Below are positions 36,811 to 45,981 of a stretch of 64,000 nt of DNA, one piece after another (the first letter of the stretch is position 1; each line of letters opens with the position of its first letter). The translations under genes were made by a program, and so were the position numbers. The notes under the pieces were generated by a model. The model had not been told where the DNA came from. It searched no databases and was given only the letters and a program-made list of their open reading frames with translations. Origin of the DNA: Herbaspirillum sp. WKF16 (GTDB taxonomy: Bacteria; Pseudomonadota; Gammaproteobacteria; Burkholderiales; Burkholderiaceae_D); contig NZ_CP118632.1 of the NCBI RefSeq assembly GCF_028993615.1, positions 2,356,001 to 2,420,000 of the forward strand, read 5' to 3'.

Positions 36811-37758
36811 GTGGAGTTCGCACTCATCACATTTCTGAACGGCCTGGGCTACGGCTTCCTGCTGTTCATGCTGTCCTCCGGACTGACGCTGATCTACAGC
36901 ATGATGGGCGTGCCGAACTTCGCCCATGCCAGCTTCTACATGCTGGGCGCCTATGTCGCCTATTCGATCGCCGGCGTGCTGGGCTTCTGGCCGGCGCTGC
37001 TGATTGCGCCGGTGGTGGTCGGCGTCGCCGGCGCGCTGGTCGAGCACTACGGCCTGCGCATCGTGCACCGCTACGGCCACGTGCCCGAGCTGCTGTTCAC
37101 CTTCGGCCTGTCCTACCTGGTGGTGGAGCTGGTACAGCTGGTCTGGGGCCGCTCGCCGGTGCCTTACCGCATTCCGCCCAGCCTGGACGGGACGCTGTTT
37201 ACCCTTTATTCGACCGCGTTCCCGGTCTATCGCGGTTTCATGCTGCTGGTGGCGACATCGATGCTGGCGGCGATCTGGCTGCTGCTGCGCCATACCCGCA
37301 TCGGCCTGACCATCCAGGCCGCGCTGACGCATCCGCAGATGGCCGAGGCGCTCGGCCACAACGTGCCGCGCGTATTCATGCTGGTGTTCGGCGGCGGCTG
37401 CGCGCTGGCGGCGCTGGCCGGCGTGATCGGCGGCAACGCCTTCGTCACCGAGCCGGGCATGGCGGCCTCGGTGGGCAGCATCATCTTCGTGGTGGTGGTG
37501 GTCGGCGGCCTGGGCTCGCTGGCCGGCGCCTTCATCACCTCCATCCTGATCGGCCTGATGCAGACCTTCGCGGTGGCGCTGGATTATTCGGCCGCCGGCC
37601 TGCTGGCCGCGCTGGGCATCGCCGCGCCCGCCGCCGGCCCGCTGGCGCCGGTGTTGCGCCTGACCCTGGCGCAGGTCGCGCCGGTCCTGCCTTACCTGCT
37701 GCTGGTGGCGATGCTGATCGTGCGGCCCAAGGGCCTGATGGGCAAGCGGGAGGGATGA
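36811..37758 (+). CDS. Branched-chain amino acid-type ABC permease, LivH-like
   Basis: 315 residues from GTG 36811; a TTG 11 codons upstream is an alternative. [20 protein letters not shown] and [20 protein letters not shown] match the LivH family, and [20 protein letters not shown] is its conserved C-terminal loop. Forms the channel with the LivM-like protein encoded next (4-base gap). Substrate may be a branched-chain amino acid, urea, an aromatic acid or another amide; no binding-protein gene is in the operon to help. Divergent from selO across about 160 bases. Confidence 0.88.
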   Translation: MEFALITFLNGLGYGFLLFMLSSGLTLIYSMMGVPNFAHASFYMLGAYVAYSIAGVLGFWPALLIAPVVVGVAGALVEHYGLRIVHRYGHVPELLFTFGLSYLVVELVQLVWGRSPVPYRIPPSLDGTLFTLYSTAFPVYRGFMLLVATSMLAAIWLLLRHTRIGLTIQAALTHPQMAEALGHNVPRVFMLVFGGGCALAALAGVIGGNAFVTEPGMAASVGSIIFVVVVVGGLGSLAGAFITSILIGLMQTFAVALDYSAAGLLAALGIAAPAAGPLAPVLRLTLAQVAPVLPYLLLVAMLIVRPKGLMGKREG

Positions 37759-37762
37759 GGCG

Positions 37763-39055
37763 ATGAAGAGATCCCTGCTGCCCTGGCTGTGCTTTGCGCT
37801 GGCTCTGCTGGCCGCGCCGCTGGTGTTCCCACAGAGCGGCTCGCTGTCGCTGCTGTCGCAGATGGGCACGATGGTGCTGCTTTGCCTCTCGTACAACATG
37901 CTGCTGGGCGAGGGCGGCATGCTGTCCTTCGGTCACGCTGTGTATTCCGGCCTGGGCGCGTTCGGCGCCATCCACCTGATGAACCGCATCGGCGACGGCA
38001 GCCTGCCGTTCGCCTTCCCGATCACCCTGGTGCCGCTGGCCGGCGGCGTGGTCGGCGCGTTGTGCGGCGTGGCGTTCGGTTACCTGACCACGCGCCGGGC
38101 CGGCACCACCTTCTCGATGATCACGCTGGGGCTGGTCGAGCTGGTCTCGGCCTGCGCGCTGATGTTCCCGGAGCTGTTCGGCGGCGAGGGCGGGATTTCC
38201 GGCAACCGGGTGGTGGGCGAGCCGGTGCTGGGCATCAGCTACGGGCCGCAGCTGCAGGTCTACTACCTGATCGCCGCCTGGCTGCTGGTGTGCGCCATCG
38301 CTATCCACGCCATCCGGCATACGCCGCTGGGGCGCATCCTCAATGCCGTGCGCGACAACCCGGAGCGCGCCGCCTTCATTGGCTACGACCCGCAGCGCGT
38401 GCGCTACCTGGCGCTGATCCTGTCGGCCTTCTTCGCCGGCGTCTCGGGCGGGCTGTCGGCCATCAATTTCGAGATCGTCAGCGCCGAGTACGTGGGCGCG
38501 CTGCGCTCGGGCGCCATCCTGCTGTTCACCTTCATCGGCGGCGCCGCCTATTTCTACGGCCCCATCATCGGCGGCGTGGTCGGCGTGCTGTTCGCCTCGC
38601 TGCTGTCGGCCTATACCCAGGCATGGCAGTTCTACCTCGGCGCCTTCTTCATCCTGATCGTGATGTGCCTGCCCGGCGGGCTGGCCAAACTGGTCGACGA
38701 CCTGGCGCGCGTGCTGCGCGCGCGGGCGATGGATGCCGGCCTGGCGCGCCTGCTGGCGGGACGGGCGGCGGCCGGCACGCTGCTGCTGGGCGGCGTCGTA
38801 CTGGCCACCGAGATGGCTTACCAGCTCAGCCTGGGCAGCCTGGCCGACAGCGGCGAGGGCATGGCGCCGGTGCGCCTGTTCGGCCTGGATTTCGATGTCC
38901 ATTCGGTCGCGGCGTGGGGACTGTCGGCTGCCTTGTGCGCGGCCGGCGTCGCCGCCATCGCGCGCTGGCGCGCGCCCTGGTCGGCGGCCTGGAGCCGCGC
39001 CTGGAAACGCGTGGAAGCCGCCGAGCAGGCCGGCCGCGAAAGCGGGGCGCCATGA
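37763..39055 (+). CDS. Branched-chain amino acid-type ABC permease, LivM-like, with C-terminal extension
   Basis: 430 residues. The LivM core (about 1-310) has [40 protein letters not shown] (the cytoplasmic coupling loop) and [20 protein letters not shown]. After the usual end the chain goes on for about 115 residues with two more hydrophobic segments ([20 protein letters not shown] and [19 protein letters not shown]) and a basic tail. Stop overlaps the next start (ATGA). Pairs with the LivH-like permease. Confidence 0.87.
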   Translation: MKRSLLPWLCFALALLAAPLVFPQSGSLSLLSQMGTMVLLCLSYNMLLGEGGMLSFGHAVYSGLGAFGAIHLMNRIGDGSLPFAFPITLVPLAGGVVGALCGVAFGYLTTRRAGTTFSMITLGLVELVSACALMFPELFGGEGGISGNRVVGEPVLGISYGPQLQVYYLIAAWLLVCAIAIHAIRHTPLGRILNAVRDNPERAAFIGYDPQRVRYLALILSAFFAGVSGGLSAINFEIVSAEYVGALRSGAILLFTFIGGAAYFYGPIIGGVVGVLFASLLSAYTQAWQFYLGAFFILIVMCLPGGLAKLVDDLARVLRARAMDAGLARLLAGRAAAGTLLLGGVVLATEMAYQLSLGSLADSGEGMAPVRLFGLDFDVHSVAAWGLSAALCAAGVAAIARWRAPWSAAWSRAWKRVEAAEQAGRESGAP

Positions 39056-39810
39056 ACGAGACCTTCTCGCTGGAGCTGCGCGGCCTGCGCAAGAGTTTCG
39101 GGCGCGCCGAGATCATTCGCGGCGTCGAGCTGCAACTGCGCGCGGGCGAACGCTGCGCGCTGATCGGCCCCAATGGCGCCGGCAAGTCCAGCCTGTTCAA
39201 CCTGGTCTCCGGCCGCCACCGCGCCGACGCCGGCAGCGTCCTGCTGCATGGCGCGGACATCACGCGCGGCACGCCGCAGGCCATCAATCGCCTGGGGCTG
39301 GCGCGCAGCTTCCAGATTTCCAGCCTGTTCCCGCGCCTGACGGCATTCGAGAACGTGCGCTGCGCGGTGCTCTGGAAACTCGGCTACCGCTACGCCTTCT
39401 GGCGCCGCATCGGCCGCCTGCGGGATGCGGCCGAGCGCGCGCACGCGGTGCTGGAGCGGGTCGGCCTGCAGGCGCGGGCGCACTTGCCGGCCGGCCAGTT
39501 GAGCTACGCCGATCAGCGCGCGCTGGAAGTGGCGGTGACGATCGCCGCCGATGCCTCGGTGATCCTGCTCGACGAGCCCACCGCCGGCATGAACCGCACC
39601 GAGGCCGAGGCCATGGTGGCGCTGATCCGCGAGGTCACGGCCGGCAAGACGCTGCTGATGGTGGAGCACGACATGCAGGTGGTGTTCGACCTGGCCGACC
39701 GCATCGCGGTCATGGACAACGGTCGCGTGATCGCCTGCGACAGCGCCGCCGGCATCCGCGCCAATCCGCAGGTGCAGCGCCTGTACCTGGACCGGAGCGG
39801 CCATGGCTGA
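39052..39810 (+). CDS. ABC transporter ATPase, LivG-like
   Basis: 252 residues, ATG at 39052 overlapping the LivM-like stop. Walker A is GPNGAGKSS, the signature is the LivG-type LSYADQRALEVA, Walker B is VILLDEP, and the C-terminus has VEHDMQVVFDLADRIAVMDN, all typical of LivG. Powers the LivHM-like channel together with the LivF-like ATPase. Its last eight bases overlap the next gene. Confidence 0.9.
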   Translation: MNETFSLELRGLRKSFGRAEIIRGVELQLRAGERCALIGPNGAGKSSLFNLVSGRHRADAGSVLLHGADITRGTPQAINRLGLARSFQISSLFPRLTAFENVRCAVLWKLGYRYAFWRRIGRLRDAAERAHAVLERVGLQARAHLPAGQLSYADQRALEVAVTIAADASVILLDEPTAGMNRTEAEAMVALIREVTAGKTLLMVEHDMQVVFDLADRIAVMDNGRVIACDSAAGIRANPQVQRLYLDRSGHG

Positions 39811-40519
39811 GCGCCAAGCCTTGTTGGAAGTGGCCGGGCTGCATGCCTGGCATGGCCAGAGCCACGTGCTGCAGGGCGTGGACCTGCGGGTCGGCGCGGG
39901 CGAGATCGTCAGCGTGCTGGGGCGTAATGGCGCCGGCCGCTCCACGCTGCTCAAGGCCCTGGTCGGGCAGCTCAGGAGCGAGGGCTCGGCGCGCTTGGGC
40001 GGTGTTGCCATCCTCGGCTTGCCAAGCTATGAGATCGCCCACAAGGGCATCGCCTACGTGCCGGAGAGCCGCGACGTGTTTCCGGCGCTGACGGTGGAGC
40101 AAAACCTGCTGCTGGGCCAGAAGGGCGGCCGCCCGCCTGCCGGCGGCTGGCGCTTCGACGACATGTACGCCATGTTCCCGTCGCTGTACAGGCGGCGCGG
40201 TGTGGCCGGCGGCGCGCTCTCCGGCGGCGAGCAGCAGATGCTGGCGCTGGCGCGCGCGCTGATGGGCAATCCCTCGCTGCTGTTGATCGATGAACCCACC
40301 GAGGGCCTGGCGCCGCAGATGGTGGAGCAGGTGGCGGGCTGCCTGGAACGGCTGCGCGAGCGCGGGGTTGCGGTGCTGCTGATCGAACAGAAGCAGGCCA
40401 TCGCGCTGGACCTGGCGCAGCGCGTCTACGTGATGGGGCGCGGCCGCATCGTGTTCCACGGCACGCCGGCCGAGTTGCTGGCCGACGACGGCGTGCAGCG
40501 CGACTGGCTGGCGCTGTAG
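39803..40519 (+). CDS. ABC transporter ATPase, LivF-like, with Arg in Walker A
   Basis: 238 residues. Signature LSGGEQQMLALARALM and Walker B LLLIDEPTEGLAP are normal, and the length is typical of LivF. The Walker A is GRNGAGRST: Arg46 (codon CGC at 39938-39940) stands where the nucleotide-binding lysine normally is. Either this subgroup tolerates arginine, or this site is catalytically weak and LivG does the work. Starts eight bases inside the LivG-like gene; last gene of the operon. Confidence 0.88.
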   Translation: MAERQALLEVAGLHAWHGQSHVLQGVDLRVGAGEIVSVLGRNGAGRSTLLKALVGQLRSEGSARLGGVAILGLPSYEIAHKGIAYVPESRDVFPALTVEQNLLLGQKGGRPPAGGWRFDDMYAMFPSLYRRRGVAGGALSGGEQQMLALARALMGNPSLLLIDEPTEGLAPQMVEQVAGCLERLRERGVAVLLIEQKQAIALDLAQRVYVMGRGRIVFHGTPAELLADDGVQRDWLAL

Positions 40520-40609
40520 AAAGAGCGGCGTTTTTCGCCGGATGCCGATGGCGGCGGCCGGGGCGAGCGCCGACAATCGTGGTTGTCCATCACCATTGCG
40601 CCGCCACCC

Positions 40610-40900
40610 ATGCTGAACTGGCTGCTCCTGCTCGCCCTGGCCGTACTGGCCGTCTACGCCGCCGACCGCGCCTGGCTGGCGCACGTTGCGCGCGCCGGCC
40701 GGCGGCTGCACGATCCGGATGGCTATCTGGAACTGACCGCGCGCATGACCGAGCTGTGCCATGGCGACCGCGCGCGGGTGGATCTGCTGATCGGAGAGCA
40801 GAAGCGCCTTCACCCGCAGGCTACGCATGCCGAGGCGGTGCGGCTGGCGATGCGGCGGCTGCTGGATCCCGAGGCCGCGGGACGAGAGGAACGGGAATAA
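40610..40900 (+). CDS. Small membrane-anchored protein of unknown function
   Basis: 96 residues from ATG 40610 (a TTG at 40583 is an alternative). One N-terminal membrane segment (LNWLLLLALAVLAVYAA) is followed by a charged, probably helical cytoplasmic domain (ELTARMTELCHGDRARVDLL, QATHAEAVRLAMRRLLDP). I do not recognise the family. It is 90 bases after the LivF-like gene and just before a terminator, so it may be read with the ABC operon or from its own promoter. Codon use and a terminator close to its stop support a real gene. Confidence 0.6.
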   Translation: MLNWLLLLALAVLAVYAADRAWLAHVARAGRRLHDPDGYLELTARMTELCHGDRARVDLLIGEQKRLHPQATHAEAVRLAMRRLLDPEAAGREERE

Positions 40901-40932
40901 AAAACGGCGGCTCCGGGGAGCCGCCGTTTTTG
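40898..40932. terminator. Bidirectional intrinsic terminator
   Basis: AAAAAACGGCGGCT, loop CCGGGG, AGCCGCCGTTTTTG. An 8-9-bp GC stem with A and T tails serves the small membrane-protein gene and the convergent MFS gene. Confidence 0.9.
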
Positions 40933-40961
40933 TTTCGCAAAGCAGCGCGGGGGGCGCTTGC

Positions 40962-42275
40962 TTACTTGTTCACCAGCCGGGCCGGCAGCGTCAACGTCAG
41001 CAGGCCGCCCAGCACCAGCGACACCGCCAGTACGTACATGCCGGCGTTGGTGCTCTGGGTGGCGTCTTTCAGCCAGCCCACCAGGAACGGGCTGACGAAA
41101 CCGGCCAGGTTGCCCAGCGAGTTGATCAGCGCGATGCCGGCGGCCGCCGCAGTGCCCGACAGGAAGGCCGTCGGCAGGCTCCAGAACAGCGGCAGCGTGG
41201 TCAGGATGCCCATGCTGGCCAGCGTCAGCGAGGCCATCGCCATGACGGTGTTGTGGTCGTACACGGTCGAGGCCAGCAGGCCCACGCAACCGAAGAAGGC
41301 CGGGATGGCGACGTGCCAGCGGCGCTCGCGGCGGGCGTCGGCGCTGCGGCCGATCAGCACCATCGCCACCGCGGCGAAGGCGTAGGGGATCGCCGTCAGC
41401 AGGCCCACGTTCAGGGGATCGGTCACGCCGGTGGTCTTGATGATGGTCGGCAGCCAGAAGCTCACGCCGTACAGGCCCATCACGAAGCAGAAGTAGATCA
41501 GCGCGCCCAGCCATACCTTGCCGTTGGAGAACATGGCCGACAGCGACAGGTGCTCCTTCTGGCTTTCTTCCTGGCTGATGTTGGCTTCCAGCAGCTTCTT
41601 TTCATCTTCGCTGAGCCAGTGGGCGTCGCGGATGCGGTCCTTCATGTACAGGATCACCAGCACGCCCAGGATCAGCGAGGGCACGGCTTCCAGCAGGAAC
41701 ATCCACTGCCAGCCGGTGTGCCCCCAGACGCCCGGCATGGCGTGCATGATCCAGCCCGACAGCGGGCCGCCGATCACGCCCGAGAGCGCGATGCCGGTCA
41801 TGAACAGCGCGGTGATCTTGCCGCGGCGCGCGGCCGGGTACCAGTAGGTCAGGTACAGGATCACGCCCGGGAAGAAGCCGGCCTCGGCCACGCCCAGCAG
41901 GAAGCGCATGATGTAGAACATTTCCGGCGTGGTGACGTAGGCCATGGCGCCGGAGATGATGCCCCAGGTGATCATGATGCGGGCGATCCACATGCGCGCG
42001 CCCACCTTGTGCAGGATCATGTTGCTGGGGATCTCGAAGACGAAGTAGCCGATGAAGAAGATGCCGGCGCCCAGGCCGTAGATGGTTTCGCTGAACTTCA
42101 GGTCGGAGAGCATCTGCAGCTTGGCGAAACCGACGTTGACGCGGTCGAGGTAGGACGCCACGTAGCACAGGAACAGCAGCGGCAGCAGCCGCCAGGTCAC
42201 CTTGGCGTAGGTGGCGTCTTCAAAGGATGCCTGGCTTGCGCCGGGCGAGGCGGTGGCGCCTGCGTTGTAGCTCAT
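40962..42275 (-). CDS. MFS transporter, anion:cation symporter (ACS) family
   Basis: 437 residues, 12 helices. WRLLPLLFLCYVASYLDRVN near the N-terminus, GIISGAMAYVTTPEMFYIMR and FLLGVAEAGFFPGVILYLTY are signatures of the ACS family (tartrate, phthalate, glucarate and 4-hydroxyphenylacetate importers). It has its own promoter at 42380-42407 and lies 181 bases after the SDR gene, on the same strand as the SDR and aldehyde dehydrogenase genes. Likely imports the substrate of that pathway, an organic acid of unknown identity. Confidence 0.88.
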   Translation of the reverse strand: MSYNAGATASPGASQASFEDATYAKVTWRLLPLLFLCYVASYLDRVNVGFAKLQMLSDLKFSETIYGLGAGIFFIGYFVFEIPSNMILHKVGARMWIARIMITWGIISGAMAYVTTPEMFYIMRFLLGVAEAGFFPGVILYLTYWYPAARRGKITALFMTGIALSGVIGGPLSGWIMHAMPGVWGHTGWQWMFLLEAVPSLILGVLVILYMKDRIRDAHWLSEDEKKLLEANISQEESQKEHLSLSAMFSNGKVWLGALIYFCFVMGLYGVSFWLPTIIKTTGVTDPLNVGLLTAIPYAFAAVAMVLIGRSADARRERRWHVAIPAFFGCVGLLASTVYDHNTVMAMASLTLASMGILTTLPLFWSLPTAFLSGTAAAAGIALINSLGNLAGFVSPFLVGWLKDATQSTNAGMYVLAVSLVLGGLLTLTLPARLVNK

Positions 42276-42379
42276 GTCTCTCTCCTGATTTCGTTTGGAT
42301 TTCTTATTGTGATCCGCGTGCGCGGTTTCGCCTGTTCCGGTGCGTTGCTTGTTGTTGTCGCATCCGGCGGCGGAGCCTC

Positions 42380-42407
42380 ATTGTAGTGACGGCGGCGCTA
42401 TTGTCAA
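42380..42407 (-). promoter_or_regulatory. Sigma-70 promoter of the ACS-family MFS gene
   Basis: Read leftward: TTGACA (42407-42402), 16-bp spacer, TACAAT (42385-42380). The -35 is perfect and the -10 differs at one base. A transcript would start near 42373 and have a leader of about 98 nt. Confidence 0.7.
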
Positions 42408-42455
42408 TGCAATATCGCCGCCGCCGGTCAAGCCCGCATTGTGCTGACGTCGCGC

Positions 42456-43214
42456 TTACACGCAGCGCCCGCCGTCCACTTCGATGCACACGCCGGTGAC
42501 GAACTGGGCTTCGTCGGAACCCAGGTAGAGGCAGGCGTTGGCGATGTCCTCCGGGGTGGAGAAGCGGCCCATGGGGATGGTGGCGACGAACTTCTTGCGG
42601 TTTTCCGGGGTGTCGGGCACCCCCATGAACTCCGCCAGCAGGCCGGTGGCCGAGATCACCGGGTTGACGCAGTTCACGCGGATCTTGTCCGGACCCAGCT
42701 CGGCCGCCATCGACTTGCTGGTGGTGATGACCGCGCCCTTGCTGCCGTTGTACCAGGTCAGGCCCGGACGCGGGCGGATGCCGGCGGTGGAGGCGATGTT
42801 GACGAAGGCGCCGCCGCCGACCTTGCGGAAGTGCGGCACGAAGGTCTTGGCCGAGAGGAAGATGCTCTTGACGTTGACGGCGTAGACGCGGTCGAACTCG
42901 TCTTCTTCCACTTCCAGCATGGGACGGTTGCGGTGCGTGGTGCCGGCGTTGTTGACCACGATGTCGAGCGAACCGAAGCTCTCCAGGGCGGTAGCCAGCA
43001 GGCGATCCATGTCGGCGCGCTTGGAAACGTCGGCCTTGGCGAAGACCGCGCGGCCGCCGGCTTGCTTGATCTCTTCCACCACGCGCAGGCCGCCGGCCTC
43101 GCCGATATCGGCCACCACCACCGCCGCACCCTCGCGCGCATAGGTCTTGGCGATGCCTTCGCCGAAGCCGGATCCGCCGCCGGTCACGATGGCTACTTTG
43201 TCTTTCAAACGCAT
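42456..43214 (-). CDS. Short-chain dehydrogenase/reductase
   Basis: 252 residues from ATG 43214. NAD(P) loop TGGGSGFG at 11-18, NNAG at 88-91, catalytic Ser142, Tyr155 and Lys159 (STAG, WYNGSKG) and the C-terminal GVCIEVDGGRCV are all intact. Asp36 after VVVAD suggests NAD rather than NADP. Close to FabG/glucose-dehydrogenase-like SDRs that oxidise alcohols in catabolic clusters. It follows the aldehyde dehydrogenase gene by 44 bases in one leftward unit, so alcohol-to-aldehyde-to-acid oxidation is a natural inference. Confidence 0.88.
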   Translation of the reverse strand: MRLKDKVAIVTGGGSGFGEGIAKTYAREGAAVVVADIGEAGGLRVVEEIKQAGGRAVFAKADVSKRADMDRLLATALESFGSLDIVVNNAGTTHRNRPMLEVEEDEFDRVYAVNVKSIFLSAKTFVPHFRKVGGGAFVNIASTAGIRPRPGLTWYNGSKGAVITTSKSMAAELGPDKIRVNCVNPVISATGLLAEFMGVPDTPENRKKFVATIPMGRFSTPEDIANACLYLGSDEAQFVTGVCIEVDGGRCV

Positions 43215-43258
43215 GCTATGTCTCCTTGGTAAATACGATCGGGTAATGGGGACGCGGA

Positions 43259-44692
43259 TCAGCCGTGGCGGATCGCGATGGTCTTGAGCACGGTGAAGCC
43301 GTAAAGCGCCTCGAAGCCTTTCTCGCGGCCGTGGCCGCTGGCCTTGACGCCGCCGAAAGGCAGCTCGACGCCGCCGCCGGCGCCGTAGTTGTTGATGAAC
43401 ACCTGACCGCTGCGGATCGCCCGCGCCATGCGCATCTGGCGGCCGCCGTCGCGGGTCCAGACGCTGGCCACCAGGCCGTAGTCGGTGCCGTTGGCCAGGC
43501 GCACGGCCTCGTCCTCGTCCTCGAAGGGCATGGCCGCCAGCACCGGGCCGAACACTTCTTCCTGCGCCAGGCGGTGTTGCGGCGGCACGTCGCGCAGCAG
43601 CACGGGCGCCTGGTAGAAGCCGGAGGCGGGGGCCTTGGCGTCGACCGCGCCCTGGCCGGCGATGGCGATCCTGTCGTTGCGGGCGTCGGAGAGGAAGCCC
43701 GCCACGCGCTCCTGCTGCGTCTTGCGGATCAGCGGGCCGCAGTCCAGGTCCATCTGCGAGGAGCCCACGCGCAGCCTGGAGAACAGGTCGCCCAGGCGAT
43801 CCAGCACCTTCTCGTAGGCGCCGCGCTGCACCAGCAGGCGGCTGCCGGCCGAGCAGGTCTGGCCGGCGTTCTGCACGATGGCGTTGACGATCACCGGCAG
43901 CATGGCGTCGAAGTCGGCGTCGTCGAACACCACCTGCGGCGACTTGCCGCCGAGCTCCAGCGTGACCGGGGTATGGTGCTCGGCGGCGCCGCGCACCACC
44001 ACCTTGCCGATGTTGGGCGAGCCGGTGAAGGAGACGTGATCGACGTCGGGATGCCGGACCAGCATATCGCCGGCCTCGTGGCCGTAGCCGGTGACGATGT
44101 TCAATGCGCCCTCCGGGAAGCCCACCTCGGCGGCCAGCTCTGCCACCCGCAGGATGGACAGGCAGGCGTCCTCGGCCGGCTTGACCACGCAGGTGTTGCC
44201 GGCGGCCAGCGCGCCGCCGACGCAGCGGCCGAAGATCTGCATCGGATAGTTCCATGGCACGATGTGGCCGGTCACGCCATGCGGTTCGCGCAGCGTCAGC
44301 ACGGTGTAGCCGGACTGGTAGGGAATGGTCTCGCCGTGCAGCTTGTCGGCGGCGCCGGCGTAGAACTCGAAGTAGCGCACGATGGCGGCGGCGTCGGCGC
44401 GCGCCTGCTTCATCGGCTTGCCGCAGTCGCGGCCTTCGAGCTGAGCCAGCTCTTCCTGGTGATCCTGCAGCTTCAGCGAGAGCTTCATCATCAGGCGCCC
44501 GCGCTCGGCCGCCGAGAGCTTGCCCCAGGCGCCTTCGTAGGCGCGGCGGGCGGCCTTCACGGCGCGGTCGATGTCGGCCTCGTTGCCGCGGGCGATGGAT
44601 TCGAAGACCTGGCCGTCGGAAGGGTCGACCACGGGAATGCTTTCGCCGGAAGAGGGTTCGACCCAGCGGTTGTCGATGAAGTGCTGTTTCAT
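43259..44692 (-). CDS. NAD(P)-dependent aldehyde dehydrogenase
   Basis: 477 residues from ATG 44692. Catalytic Cys280 (NAGQTCSAGS) and general base Glu246 (TLELGGKSP) are present, with PWNYP at 146-150 and the cofactor loop FTGSPNIGK. Nearest in style to betaine-aldehyde or gamma-aminobutyraldehyde dehydrogenases and AldA-like enzymes; substrate unknown. First gene of the leftward unit, driven by the strong promoter at 44884-44912 through a leader of about 185 nt. Divergent from a FadR-type regulator, which probably represses it. Confidence 0.9.
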   Translation of the reverse strand: MKQHFIDNRWVEPSSGESIPVVDPSDGQVFESIARGNEADIDRAVKAARRAYEGAWGKLSAAERGRLMMKLSLKLQDHQEELAQLEGRDCGKPMKQARADAAAIVRYFEFYAGAADKLHGETIPYQSGYTVLTLREPHGVTGHIVPWNYPMQIFGRCVGGALAAGNTCVVKPAEDACLSILRVAELAAEVGFPEGALNIVTGYGHEAGDMLVRHPDVDHVSFTGSPNIGKVVVRGAAEHHTPVTLELGGKSPQVVFDDADFDAMLPVIVNAIVQNAGQTCSAGSRLLVQRGAYEKVLDRLGDLFSRLRVGSSQMDLDCGPLIRKTQQERVAGFLSDARNDRIAIAGQGAVDAKAPASGFYQAPVLLRDVPPQHRLAQEEVFGPVLAAMPFEDEDEAVRLANGTDYGLVASVWTRDGGRQMRMARAIRSGQVFINNYGAGGGVELPFGGVKASGHGREKGFEALYGFTVLKTIAIRHG

Positions 44693-44883
44693 GGGCGGTG
44701 CGTCCTTTCGAAGATGTCGGGAACGGAAATGCGTGCGGCCGCTGCGGGCGATCCGACGGCAAGGCAAAACGAAGAGCGCAACGGCAGGGCGGCGTTCGCG
44801 TGGGCGCGCCTTGTGGGGGTGGTCTCCTGTCGTTGTGGCGCGCACCGTGGTTCGTGGCGACGGCGGCGCTGTTATGGGTGCCC

Positions 44884-44912
44884 AATCTAAGGCAGCGCCG
44901 GAAAGCTGTCAA
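44884..44912 (-). promoter_or_regulatory. Sigma-70 promoter of the aldehyde dehydrogenase operon, in the 382-base divergent region
   Basis: Read leftward: TTGACA (44912-44907), exactly 17 bases, TAGATT (44889-44884). A/T-rich sequence just upstream (44913-44930) resembles an UP element. This lies in the divergent region 44693-45074 shared with the FadR-type gene; I see no clean TGGT-N-ACCA operator in it. The remainder of that region holds the long leader of the operon. Confidence 0.72.
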
Positions 44913-45074
44913 TTTATTTTACTAATTTCTCGGCCGCATTCTTCGCCGAAATCGTTCTGCGCGCGCAGCAAATCCGCTACCATGCGCATCATCACCAAGG
45001 GCGTCCGAGGCTGCGCGACCATGCGGCATTGCAGCGAAAGACGCCTAAAAAAATCCATCACCAGCGGAGACCAC

Positions 45075-45929
45075 ATGCCCAGATCCAGCCAGCCGCGCGA
45101 TCCCGGCGCCGATGCGGCGGATGCAGCACGGCGCGCGCCGTCGGCCAAAGTTGTCAACTTGAAGAGCGCAGGCCGGCCGGCGGGCTCGCCCGAGATCCTG
45201 ACGCTGGCCGCGGCCGGCCTGGGGCCGGTGCGTCCCGAACGCTTCGCCGAACGGGTCTACGAGACGCTGTTCCACGCCATCGTCGAAGGCCGCATCGCGG
45301 TGGGCGGCAAGCTGCCCTCGGAGAACGACCTTGCCACGCTGTTCGACGTCTCGCGCCCGGTGGTGCGCCAGGCGCTGGACCGGCTGCGCGAGGACCAGAT
45401 GGTGGAATCGGTGCGCGGTTCCGGCACCTATGTGAAGGAGAAGCCGGGCCTGGCCGCGACCGCGGCGCAGGGCGCCGAGCCGGAGACCCGCATCGGCCAC
45501 ATCATGAACGGCCTGGAGCTGCGCCTGGTGATCGAGCCGGAGTGCGCCTACATGGCGGCGCTGCGCCGCAATGCCGACGACCTGGAGAAGATGGAGCGCC
45601 TGCTGCAGGGCTTCGAGGAAGCCAACGCGGTGGGCGGCATCGCCCACCATTTCGACTTCGCGTTCCACGAGGCGATCGCCACGGCCACCGCCAACATGCG
45701 CTTTGTGCAGGTGATGAAGACGCTGGAGTACGACGTCAGCCACGCGGTCAACATGCTGCGCCACCTGATGCACATCCCGCCGTGGAAGCGTTCGCAGGAT
45801 GCGATGGACGAGCACCGCAAGATCTTCGAGCTGATCCGCGTCCAGGATGCCGAAGGCGCGCGGCGCGCCATGCACGGCCACATCGAGAACGCGCGCACGC
45901 GCATGTTCAACAGCAGGCCGGGCCTGTGA
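45075..45929 (+). CDS. GntR-family regulator, FadR/FCD subfamily
   Basis: 284 residues from ATG 45075 with GGAGA six bases upstream. After a disordered N-terminus of about 55 residues comes the GntR winged helix (VYETLFHAIVEGRIAVGGKL, PSENDLATLFDVSRPVVRQA), then an all-helical FCD ligand domain with the metal-site pattern DFAFHEAIA and MDEHRKIFELI. Such proteins repress catabolic operons and release DNA on binding an organic acid. Divergent from the ALDH-SDR unit, its probable target. Confidence 0.9.
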   Translation: MPRSSQPRDPGADAADAARRAPSAKVVNLKSAGRPAGSPEILTLAAAGLGPVRPERFAERVYETLFHAIVEGRIAVGGKLPSENDLATLFDVSRPVVRQALDRLREDQMVESVRGSGTYVKEKPGLAATAAQGAEPETRIGHIMNGLELRLVIEPECAYMAALRRNADDLEKMERLLQGFEEANAVGGIAHHFDFAFHEAIATATANMRFVQVMKTLEYDVSHAVNMLRHLMHIPPWKRSQDAMDEHRKIFELIRVQDAEGARRAMHGHIENARTRMFNSRPGL

Positions 45930-45981
45930 AGGTTGCGATCTGCTGTCAATCGAATTAACAAGTAGGGACTGAAAACGCTCC

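Noticed and set aside
35140..37920. Extended 926-codon reading of selO
   Set aside because: The extra N-terminal part overlaps the LivH-like gene and is low-complexity; SelO homology starts exactly at ATG 36651.
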